Shown: piece after piece, positions 7,337-13,672 of the stretch | Numbering within the stretch: the stretch's first letter is position 1 | How the letters are laid out: the number at the start of each line of letters is the position of its first letter | NCBI GenBank assembly: GCA_000435675.1 | Contig: FR895131.1 | Coordinates: 1 to 16,964 of the forward strand | Origin: Eggerthella sp. CAG:298 | GTDB lineage: Bacteria > Actinomycetota > Coriobacteriia > Coriobacteriales > Eggerthellaceae | DNA: 16,964 nt | Direction: 5' to 3' | Notes under the pieces: model-generated | Databases searched by the model: none | What the model was told of the DNA's origin: nothing | The model's input: the letters and a program-made list of their open reading frames with translations, nothing else | Program-made: the position numbers and the translations under genes

Positions 7337-7531
7337 TTAGCAAGATTCTTCGAGCTCTGCGAAATCGTGGGGCTCGTTTGCTTCTGCCATAACGCGCTCG
7401 ATCAGTTCTTCGTAGCCACGTAGGGCAGCGAAGGGTTTGAACTGACGCGCGCGATCGGGGTGGGGTTTGCCCAAGATGTAGCGTTCTGGGTGAGTGCTGT
7501 TGCGTGCGCTAGAGGGCAGTTCGTTAGGCAT
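7337..7531 (-). CDS. YolD-like small protein
   Basis: A 64-residue protein whose centre, RARQFKPFAALRGYEELI (about 28-45), matches the conserved core of YolD-like proteins. Members of this family lie beside UvrX/YqjW-type Y-family polymerases in Gram-positive chromosomes, plasmids and phages; their biochemical role is not settled, and a UmuD-like accessory function has been suggested. The gene overlaps the polymerase gene by 8 bp and has a strong AGGAGG site, 5 nt before its ATG, inside the polymerase 3' end, so the two are almost certainly co-transcribed and translationally coupled. It would share SOS control through the LexA box at 8883-8896. The N-terminal 25 residues are hydrophilic and probably disordered. 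Confidence 0.8.
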   Translation of the reverse strand: MPNELPSSARNSTHPERYILGKPHPDRARQFKPFAALRGYEELIERVMAEANEPHDFAELEESC

Positions 7532-8861
7532 TGTGTCCTCCTACCAGATGCGCGCGTTCAAGCCCGCGTGCTTTTTCCTTGTATGAGGTACCGCGCATGA
7601 CCGCATCCTTGCCGAATCTCTGCTTTATCGCAAGCAAGGCATCCTGCTGTGCACGTTCTTCTTCCTCGGCCTCAATATCGCTGAAGAGCGTATGCGTGGC
7701 GTATTCTTCCGGCTCCAGGTTTCCGCAGCTGATGTTGATACGCCGAATGGGTAGGTCGTGCCGCACGCGTTGGCAGTACAGCTCGTCAAATACGCGCAAC
7801 AGCTCTTTGAAGGAATTGGTCGAGAAGCTAAGCTTGTGGCTTACGCTCGTATGCGAGCTCGTGCGCGCGCCTTTGCTCGCCTCGGTGCGATCCTTCGAGG
7901 CTAGGCTGCTACTACCTTGAGAGCGCTTCTCTTCGCCTTCCTTCTTGTAGCCAACGTAGAGATGCACAGAGCTTGTGACCACCTGTTTGTCCACGAGTTC
8001 CAGCGCAGTTTCATCGACCATCTCGCGCAGTACCATGCGCGCTTCATCGAAGGTGTAGTCACATGGGAGCACCTGACCGTTGCCGAACGAGGTACTCTCA
8101 GGTTCGTAGGCCTTGATCTCGGCGATCGTGCAGGGTTCAAGCCCCCAAGCATGATCGATCAAGTATTCCGCATTCACACCGAATTCTCGGTAGAGCAGGT
8201 CGATATCAGCGTGAGCTACTCCTTCAAGATCGCGAATGCCAAAGCGCGCGAGTCGCGTGGCGATACCGCGTCCGATCTGCCAGATATCGGTGATGGGACG
8301 GTGATGCCAGATATGCTGCTTGAAGCTCTCTTCGTCCAGCACACCGATGCCGTCTTCACTGTGCTTTGCAGTAACATCGAGCGCCACTTTCGCCAAGAAG
8401 AGGTTCGGACCGATGCCGGCAGTGGCTGTGATGCCCGTTTCCTCATAGACCGCAGTGCGCATGCGATCAACGAGGGTTTTCGCGCTGGTCTTATAGAGGG
8501 AAAGATAGGGCGTAAGGTCGATGAAGCATTCGTCGATCGAATAAACATGCAGATCGGCAGCGCTCACGAAGCGCAAGTAGATCGAAACGATCTTTGCCGA
8601 AACTTCCATGTAGAGGCGCATGCGCGGCTTTGCCATGAAGTACTCGATGCCTTCAGGGATCTCGAACACACGACAACGCCCCGGCACTCCGAGCGCTTTC
8701 ATGGCGGGGGAGACCGCCAGGCAGATGGTCTTTTCAGTGCGCTCAGGGTCGGCAACCACAAGGTTCTTCTCGAACGGATCCCACTTGCGATCAACGCATT
8801 CTACGCTGGCATAGAAGCTCTTCAGATCGATACAACAGTATGTTCTTGATGTTTCTCCCAC
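7524..8861 (-). CDS. Y-family DNA polymerase (UmuC/UvrX-like)
   Basis: A 445-residue translesion polymerase that would copy damaged DNA with low fidelity. The palm's first metal ligand is in CIDLKSFYASVE (Asp12) and the second pair in YSIDECFID (Asp110, Glu111). VVADPERTEKTICLAVSPAM and the C-terminal ERAHLVGGHNA are typical of the Gram-positive UvrX/YqjW branch rather than DinB. A helix-hairpin-helix segment (IWQIGRGIATRLARFGI) follows the palm, then the little-finger domain. I prefer the GTG at 8861 over an in-frame GTG at 8879, because TATACT at 8868-8873 lies 6 nt before it, so the message would be leaderless; there is no ribosome site before either codon. A LexA box covers the -35. It is the first gene of a two-gene operon with the YolD-like protein. 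Confidence 0.92.
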   Translation of the reverse strand: MGETSRTYCCIDLKSFYASVECVDRKWDPFEKNLVVADPERTEKTICLAVSPAMKALGVPGRCRVFEIPEGIEYFMAKPRMRLYMEVSAKIVSIYLRFVSAADLHVYSIDECFIDLTPYLSLYKTSAKTLVDRMRTAVYEETGITATAGIGPNLFLAKVALDVTAKHSEDGIGVLDEESFKQHIWHHRPITDIWQIGRGIATRLARFGIRDLEGVAHADIDLLYREFGVNAEYLIDHAWGLEPCTIAEIKAYEPESTSFGNGQVLPCDYTFDEARMVLREMVDETALELVDKQVVTSSVHLYVGYKKEGEEKRSQGSSSLASKDRTEASKGARTSSHTSVSHKLSFSTNSFKELLRVFDELYCQRVRHDLPIRRINISCGNLEPEEYATHTLFSDIEAEEEERAQQDALLAIKQRFGKDAVMRGTSYKEKARGLERAHLVGGHNA

Positions 8862-8867
8862 GCGCCC

Positions 8868-8896
8868 AGTATAGCACACAAACGAACAGATGTTCT
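8868..8896 (-). promoter_or_regulatory. SOS-controlled promoter: LexA box over the -35
   Basis: On the minus strand, AGAACATCTGTTCG (8896-8883) contains GAAC-N4-GTTC, the LexA box of Gram-positive and actinobacterial genomes. AGAACA (8891-8896) can be the -35, 17 bp from the -10 TATACT (8868-8873). The predicted start of transcription falls on the polymerase GTG at 8861. LexA bound here would block RNA polymerase, giving induction by DNA damage. Confidence 0.85.
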
Positions 8897-8939
8897 AGTT
8901 TCGAGCGGGCTCATGGGAGCGAGCGCAAAGGAGAAGCAG

Positions 8940-10148
8940 CTAGGCGAGTTCGGCTTCGATCACTTCAGCAAGGCGCTTGATGCCCGAGCGGATGGTCTCT
9001 TCGTCGGCGTTCGTGAAGTTCAGGCGCAGTGTGGAGCGCTTGCCGCCTTCTGCGTAGAACGGATCGCCGGGAACGAAGGCGACGTTTTGCTCGAGTGCTT
9101 TGTCGAACAGGTCCATCGCGAAGACACCTTCAGGAAGCGTTACCCAGAGGAACATGCCGCCTTCAGGGATGGTGAATTCGACCTCCGCAGGGAAGAACTC
9201 TTTCATGGCATCGACCATGGCACCCGCTTGGCTGCGATAGAGCTCGCGGATCTTGGTAAGGTGCTCGTCGAGCTCATTGTGCATGAGGTAGTCATAGATA
9301 ACGTACTGTGCGAACACATTAGTGTGCAGGTCAGCAGCCTCTTTTGCCGTTGAGATGTTGCGCAGGAGGTCGTGATCTTTCGTGAGCAGGTATCCCATGC
9401 GAAAACCGGGCGTGACGGTCTTGGAGAAGGACCCCATGACCACACCATGCGGGTGGTTCGTCGCACCGATATAAGGCAGCGATTCACCTTCGAAGCGCAA
9501 TTCGCCATAGGGGTCATCTTCAACTACCACGATGTTGTGCTTCGAGAGGGCCTCGCGCACCTGCTCGCGGTTCTCGGCTGTATAGGTGAGGCCCGTGGGA
9601 TTCTGGAAGTTCGGGATAAGGTAGATCATCTTCGCACCCGCATCGAGTGCCGCGTTCAGCTCGTCGATATTGAGCCCTTCGTTCGTGAGCTCGACCCCAC
9701 GGAACACCGGCTGCTGAAGCGCGAAGGCTTGGATGGCAGCAAGATAGGTGGGGTTCTCCACGATCACGCCATCGCCTTTGTCGAGCAGCACCTTGCCGAG
9801 CAGATCGAGGATCTGCTGCGAGCCAGTGGTGATGAGCACGTCATCGAGCACATAGTCGGTGCCGAAGCGCTTGTTGTAACGATCGGCGACCCATTGGCGG
9901 AGCTCATCGATGCCTGCGGTCGAGGAATACTGGAAGGCGTTCGGGCCTTGTTCGGCCACCACGCGCTCCATCGATTTCAAAAGTTCGTCTTCGGGAAACG
10001 AGATGGGATTGGGCAATCCACCTGCGAACGAGGTCACGTTCGGGTCGGATGCCGCTTTGAGGATGCTGCGAACAAAGGAAGGAGGAGTCGATCTGATCCC
10101 GTCGGAAAGCAGTGCTTCGGTGTCGAAAAGGGATGCGGTGTCGTTCAT
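8940..10148 (-). CDS. PLP-dependent class I/II aminotransferase (LysN/KAT-like)
   Basis: A 402-residue fold-type I aminotransferase, cytosolic, probably acting on 2-aminoadipate, aromatic or other bulky amino acids with 2-oxoglutarate. It resembles the free-standing aminotransferase domain family related to MocR regulators but has no DNA-binding domain. The N-terminal SFAGGLPNP (40-48) and YSSTAGIDELR are typical of the LysN/KAT group. NPTG is at 183-186, the PLP ring-binding Asp-Tyr region VVVEDDPYGEL at 207-217, and the Schiff-base Lys243 lies in SFSKTVTPGFRMGY. The ATG at 10148 has AAGGAA upstream. It lies 149 bp downstream of ackA in the same direction, but with its own likely promoter. 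A role in amino-acid fermentation or synthesis is an inference. Confidence 0.9.
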   Translation of the reverse strand: MNDTASLFDTEALLSDGIRSTPPSFVRSILKAASDPNVTSFAGGLPNPISFPEDELLKSMERVVAEQGPNAFQYSSTAGIDELRQWVADRYNKRFGTDYVLDDVLITTGSQQILDLLGKVLLDKGDGVIVENPTYLAAIQAFALQQPVFRGVELTNEGLNIDELNAALDAGAKMIYLIPNFQNPTGLTYTAENREQVREALSKHNIVVVEDDPYGELRFEGESLPYIGATNHPHGVVMGSFSKTVTPGFRMGYLLTKDHDLLRNISTAKEAADLHTNVFAQYVIYDYLMHNELDEHLTKIRELYRSQAGAMVDAMKEFFPAEVEFTIPEGGMFLWVTLPEGVFAMDLFDKALEQNVAFVPGDPFYAEGGKRSTLRLNFTNADEETIRSGIKRLAEVIEAELA

Positions 10149-10181
10149 TAGGTTCCTTCCTCGCGCTCTTATGCTCGTTTC

Positions 10182-10214
10182 ATTATCGCGCGCGATGCGA
10201 GCTTTAGCGCGATA
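10182..10214 (-). promoter_or_regulatory. Candidate promoter and ATCGCG operator of the aminotransferase
   Basis: The minus strand reads GATAAT at 10182-10187, a possible -10 box. It overlaps ATCGCGCGCGAT (10185-10196), a perfect 12-bp palindrome, and a third half-site GCGCGAT lies at 10208-10214. An operator overlapping the -10 would suit repression. The rest of 10149-10297 contains a CTCCC/GGGAG hairpin near 10274-10292 without a T run, possibly the ackA 3' end. Confidence 0.3.
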
Positions 10215-10297
10215 GATGGGTGGAGGTTCTTATTCGGTATTTGAAAGGACGCATAGTATCTGCGACCACTGTTCTCCCGTGAAGCAGGGGAGCGCTT

Positions 10298-11515
10298 CTA
10301 TTCGTGCAGTTGTCCGACGAGATTGTCGGTCTCACGTGCGATACGCACCTCTTCATCGGTGGTGACCACGCAGATCTTGATAGGGCTATCGTCGATCGAG
10401 ATGATGCGGTTCACGCCGATCTGGCCGGTAACGTCGTTGCGCTCATGGTCGAGGATCATGCCCATATGAGCAAGGCCCGCGAAGATGCGTTCGCGCAGTT
10501 CAGCGGAGTTCTCGCCAATGCCTGCGGTCATGACCACCGCATCGGTGCGTGTCATGGCGGCATAATAGCCGCCGATGGCCTTCTGAATGCGGTAGACATA
10601 CATATCGATCGCAAGATCGGCAAGCTCGTTGCCCGCTGCCGCAGCGGCAAGCACATCGCGCATGTCAGCCGATACGCCCGATACGCCCAAGATGCCGCTC
10701 TCCTTGTTCAGGATCGCATCCATCTCGTCGAAGGATTTGTGTTCGCGGCGCATGAGGTAGGTAACGATAGCCGGATCGATGGAGCCTGAGCGCGTGCCCA
10801 TCATCAATCCTTCGAGCGGGGTGAAGCCCATGGAGGTGTCGATCGATTTGCCGTGGTTCACCGCTGTGATCGAGCCGCCGTTGCCCAGATGGCAGGTGAT
10901 AAGGCCCAGGTCGCGCAGGGGCCGGCCAAGCAGGTTCGCAGCTTGTTGCGCGGCATAACGATGGCTCGTTCCGTGTGCGCCATAGCGACGAATGCGGTAC
11001 TTCTCGTAGTATTCACGCGGCAGGGGATACATGTAGGCTTTCGCTGGCATGGTCGCGTGGAATGCGGTGTCGAAGACCGCAACCTGTGGCGTGTTCGGCA
11101 TGAGCTCGCGCATGAGGTCGATGCAGGCATCGGCGGGAGGGTTGTGGAGCGGTGCGAGCTCTTCGCAGATGGCAAGCTTCTCGCGCACGGCTTCATCGAT
11201 GATGACCGAGCGCGTGAAGTATTCGCCACCGGCCACCACGCGGTTGCCGATCGCATCGATCTGCGAAAGGCTGCTGATGGGAGACTCGGGATCGTCCACG
11301 AGGATGTCGAGCAGCTTTGCGAGACATTCCTGCACGGGCATATCAGCCACGTTATAGGTGGTCTTTTGGAAATCGGGGGCGAACGAAACGTTCATGAATG
11401 CGCCTGGCGTGCCAACCTTTTCAGCAAGGCATTTCATCAGCGTTACCTTGCCATCGGTTTCGATCAGTTGGCTTTTGAGCGAAGAGCTTCCTGCATTCAC
11501 CACGAGCACGCGCAT
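10298..11515 (-). CDS. ackA: Acetate kinase
   Basis: A 405-residue acetate kinase that converts acetyl phosphate and ADP to acetate and ATP, the substrate-level phosphorylation step of anaerobic fermentation. The phosphate-binding NAGSSSLK (Asn7) opens the protein. RVVAGG replaces the common RVVHGG and carries the conserved Arg. VFDTAFHATM (catalytic Asp), CHLGNGGSITAV and MGTRSGSIDP (catalytic Arg) follow, and TAGIGENS supplies the late Glu. I set the start at the ATG at 11515, giving MRVLVV and a length normal for the family, because AAGGAG stands 6 nt upstream; an ATG at 11521 lies too close to that site. Phosphotransacetylase (pta), often the neighbour, is not in the window. TATAAT at 11571-11576 is the likely promoter. 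Confidence 0.97.
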   Translation of the reverse strand: MRVLVVNAGSSSLKSQLIETDGKVTLMKCLAEKVGTPGAFMNVSFAPDFQKTTYNVADMPVQECLAKLLDILVDDPESPISSLSQIDAIGNRVVAGGEYFTRSVIIDEAVREKLAICEELAPLHNPPADACIDLMRELMPNTPQVAVFDTAFHATMPAKAYMYPLPREYYEKYRIRRYGAHGTSHRYAAQQAANLLGRPLRDLGLITCHLGNGGSITAVNHGKSIDTSMGFTPLEGLMMGTRSGSIDPAIVTYLMRREHKSFDEMDAILNKESGILGVSGVSADMRDVLAAAAAGNELADLAIDMYVYRIQKAIGGYYAAMTRTDAVVMTAGIGENSAELRERIFAGLAHMGMILDHERNDVTGQIGVNRIISIDDSPIKICVVTTDEEVRIARETDNLVGQLHE

Positions 11516-11570
11516 GGGCATCTCCTTTTTTAGGGTTGTGAACAAAATGTCCAAGAAAAGATCGGGGAAC

Positions 11571-11591
11571 ATTATAGCAAAGACCTGTCTT
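11571..11591 (-). promoter_or_regulatory. ackA promoter with extended -10 and small dyad
   Basis: The minus strand reads TGCTATAAT, an extended -10 with a perfect hexamer at 11571-11576. Transcription would begin near 11564 and give a leader of about 50 nt. Just upstream is AAGAC-N2-GTCTT (11580-11591), a short dyad in the spacer that could be an operator. No good -35 is seen, as is usual with extended -10 promoters. Confidence 0.6.
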
Positions 11592-11677
11592 GAGCCTGCT
11601 TGGGGCCCTGCGTGCCGCAGAGCAAGCCTCTCTCTAAAATGCGCACTACAAGCGTGCTTCCTCTAAAGCTCCTCATA

Positions 11678-11709
11678 CGAACAGGCAGCCTCTTTGGACT
11701 GCCTGTTCG
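11678..11709. repeat. Strong inverted repeat in the ackA/LEA-like gap
   Basis: CGAACAGGCAG and CTGCCTGTTCG are perfect 11-bp arms around a 10-nt centre; CC and GG inside the loop can lengthen the stem past a bulged A. No T run follows on either strand, so it is an unusual terminator. It could process or end the 3' end of the LEA-like transcript, or bind a protein. A second, weaker hairpin (GCTTG..CTGCG/CGCAG..CAAGC) lies near 11597-11627. Confidence 0.55.
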
Positions 11710-11736
11710 CATCATGCGGTATGAAGTTGTGTTTCT

Positions 11737-11790
11737 GCGTCCGCGCCTGCATCTGTGTCTACGTCTGCATCTGCGTCCGCGCCTGCATCT
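11737..11790 (-). repeat. Three 18-bp tandem repeats just past the LEA-like stop
   Basis: Three units at 11737-11754, 11755-11772 and 11773-11790. Units 1 and 3 are identical and unit 2 is diverged. On the minus strand they continue the reading frame of the upstream gene beyond its TAG and would encode DAGADADADVDTDAGADA. The frame stays open for 29 codons after the TAG, then meets TGA at 11712-11714. Confidence 0.75.
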
Positions 11791-11801
11791 GCGAAAGGAT
11801 G

Positions 11802-12059
11802 CTACTTCTTCGCTTCGTTGATCTTGTCGGCAACAGCATCCTTTGCTTCACTAGCGCGATCGCCGACGGCCGTTGCCGCCTCTTTCGCCTTATCCGCAGT
11901 GGCCCGACCAGCCTCTTTGGCGCGATCAGCCGCAGCATGCGCGCCTTCGCCCACTTTATCCTTGAGGGTTTCCGCCGCGTCGCCGATCTTGTCGGCACCC
12001 TTCTCCAGACCTTCTTTTACGTCTTCAGCTGCTTCTTTGATCTTCTCTTTGAAATCCAT
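11802..12059 (-). CDS. Ala/Lys/Glu-rich LEA-like stress protein
   Basis: An 85-residue, highly charged protein without hydrophobic core or cysteine. It is rich in Ala, Lys, Glu and Asp, with loosely repeating 11-residue patterns such as AADRAKEAGRATADKAKEAA. This composition is that of group 3 LEA-like and CsbD/YtxH-adjacent stress proteins, which are disordered in solution and form amphipathic helices when dried or bound to membranes or other proteins. The function here is inferred from composition only. The ATG at 12059 has a clean AAGGAG 6 nt upstream, so it should be well expressed. The stop is TAG, and the frame continues into an Ala/Asp repeat array. It stands alone, with a hairpin at 12105-12135 in its probable leader. 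Confidence 0.8.
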   Translation of the reverse strand: MDFKEKIKEAAEDVKEGLEKGADKIGDAAETLKDKVGEGAHAAADRAKEAGRATADKAKEAATAVGDRASEAKDAVADKINEAKK

Positions 12060-12104
12060 GATGATCTCCTTACCCTAAAGTCCATCTGTTTCTTGCCCGC
12101 TTCT

Positions 12105-12135
12105 GCAAAGGTTGCTTCGGCAAAAGGGCCTTTGC
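12105..12135. repeat. Nested hairpin with TTCG loop in the LEA-like upstream region
   Basis: GCAAAGG (12105-12111) pairs with CCTTTGC (12129-12135). Inside it, TTGC and GCAA close a TTCG tetraloop (plus strand), leaving AAGGG as a bulge. It lies 45 bp upstream of the LEA-like ATG. No T run follows on either strand. It may be a leader structure. The rest of the gap 12060-12274 shows only a TTCTGT/ACAGAA dyad (12251-12272) near the MFS stop. Confidence 0.45.
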
Positions 12136-12274
12136 GGATCGCGAGTTTACCGTGCACGCTGTTTCTGTCACCGTGATCGGTGAACACATCATAGAGGGCG
12201 CAGAGGGGGCGTGGGACCATGCAGCTCGATCCGATGCCAAGCGTTCGCTGTTCTGTAACGGAACCGACAGAAGG

Positions 12275-13579
12275 TTAGGAGCGATCTGGCGAAGAATCCT
12301 GCATGCGCTGCCAGAAGCGTCGTGCGATCGCTGCGCAGATGCAAGAGAGAACTCCTAATATGCCGCCAACAAGACCGACTTCCCCAAGTCCTGTGTGGGT
12401 CACGACAAGACCTCCCACGAGCGTGCCGAAGGCGATGCCGATGTTGAACGAGGTGGGCTCGATGGAGGCAGCAAGCACGAGCGCGCGTGGATGGCGCTTG
12501 CGCGCTACGCCCATGAACATCGTGATGCATGAGATCGAGAAGCTATACATGAGCAGCGCGATAAGGAAGATGGGCACGAGGGCAAGTGCGCTATTCGTCT
12601 TGCAGAGCCAGAGCGCAAAAAGGGCGAGCGCGAGTGCGAACAGCATCGCAGGAATGGGCTTCATGCCCGCGCGTACATCCACCACGCCCGAGATCAGATC
12701 GGACACGATGCAGATGATGCCGAAGACGAGCAGGATAAGGCCTGATTGTGCTGGCGGGAATCCGAGGTAGGTTTCGAGGTAGGGGGCTACGTAGCCATAG
12801 AAGGTGTAGACCGCTCCTACGCCGAAGGTGAAGAGGAGTACGCCGAAGATGATGGGCGGTTCCTTGAAGAGGACCACTTGTTCACGCAGGGAGGCGAGAG
12901 CGGAGTGCTTTTGCGCGGAGCCTTCTTTGTGCGGAGATGCTTCGTGCGGCACGAAGATCGTGAGCAGTACGGCGGATACGAGCGCGAAGACGAAGGCGGC
13001 ATCCATTGCTACCTGCCAGGTGAGGTATTCGACGATGAAGCGTCCCGCGCTCGTTGCGAGCACGAGCGCGATCGAAAAGGCTGCATAGATGATCGAGATG
13101 CCGATTGACGAACGATGCGCGCCCAGCAAGTCAGGCACGTAGGTGGTGGCAACGGCGAGCAGCGGACCAGAGACCGCGCCCATCACGATACGCGAGATGA
13201 GCAGCACTTCATAGGTAGGTGCGGTGGCAGAAACGAAGTTGCTCACCACGAAGATCGCAAGATAGGCCACCAGAATGGTCGAGCGCCGAAACGATCCGGT
13301 GAAGATCGAGAGCAGCGGGGTTGCGATAGCGTAAGCGAGCGCAAAGAGGCTGATCAGCTCCCCAATGCGCGCGATCGAGCAGCGGTAATTCTCGGCGAGC
13401 TCAGGTTCGATGCCGATGACCACGAACTCCGAACAACCGAGCGAAAACCCAAGGAGGACGAACAGTACGAAGCAGAGCATACTCCTTTTCGTGGTCTTCT
13501 TCGCAGGCGCTGCCGCTTCGGTGCTCCCGTGTGCTTGCACGGTGTTCGCGTGGTGGTCTGTTCGAGTCGTTTTTTCCAT
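12275..13579 (-). CDS. MFS transporter, DHA1-like (AraJ-type) efflux family
   Basis: A 434-residue major facilitator protein with about 12 membrane helices and a hydrophilic 32-residue N-terminal tail. The first helices (FVLLGFSLGCSEFVVIGIEP) resemble those of AraJ/YdhP-like drug:H+ antiporters of the DHA1 group, and the TM4-5 region (VMGAVSGPLLAVATTYV) fits the same group. The central loop (about 218-240) is charged and histidine-bearing, as usual between the two six-helix halves. The substrate is unknown; sugars, drugs or metabolites are possible. The ATG at 13579 has no ribosome site, but TAGTAT lies 7 nt upstream, so the mRNA may be leaderless. It is downstream of the LuxR gene on the same strand (93-bp gap) and could be its target. 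Confidence 0.88.
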   Translation of the reverse strand: MEKTTRTDHHANTVQAHGSTEAAAPAKKTTKRSMLCFVLFVLLGFSLGCSEFVVIGIEPELAENYRCSIARIGELISLFALAYAIATPLLSIFTGSFRRSTILVAYLAIFVVSNFVSATAPTYEVLLISRIVMGAVSGPLLAVATTYVPDLLGAHRSSIGISIIYAAFSIALVLATSAGRFIVEYLTWQVAMDAAFVFALVSAVLLTIFVPHEASPHKEGSAQKHSALASLREQVVLFKEPPIIFGVLLFTFGVGAVYTFYGYVAPYLETYLGFPPAQSGLILLVFGIICIVSDLISGVVDVRAGMKPIPAMLFALALALFALWLCKTNSALALVPIFLIALLMYSFSISCITMFMGVARKRHPRALVLAASIEPTSFNIGIAFGTLVGGLVVTHTGLGEVGLVGGILGVLSCICAAIARRFWQRMQDSSPDRS

Positions 13580-13586
13580 GCTCGCT

Positions 13587-13592
13587 ATACTA
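13587..13592 (-). promoter_or_regulatory. Candidate -10 of the MFS gene (leaderless)
   Basis: The minus strand reads TAGTAT, ending 7 nt before the ATG at 13579, so transcription would start at or next to the start codon. No ribosome site is present in those 7 nt. The -35 is weak. Confidence 0.4.
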
Positions 13593-13672
13593 GCTCAATC
13601 AGGTTGGTGGGAACGACGAATCGGCGAAGCCTGCGCCTTGTGAAGCGAGAGGACGCTCCCTGTTCGCGTCTG

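Noticed and set aside
10853..11533. Plus-strand open frame (226 codons) opposite ackA
   Set aside because: It is a shadow of acetate kinase, whose motifs on the minus strand are unambiguous.
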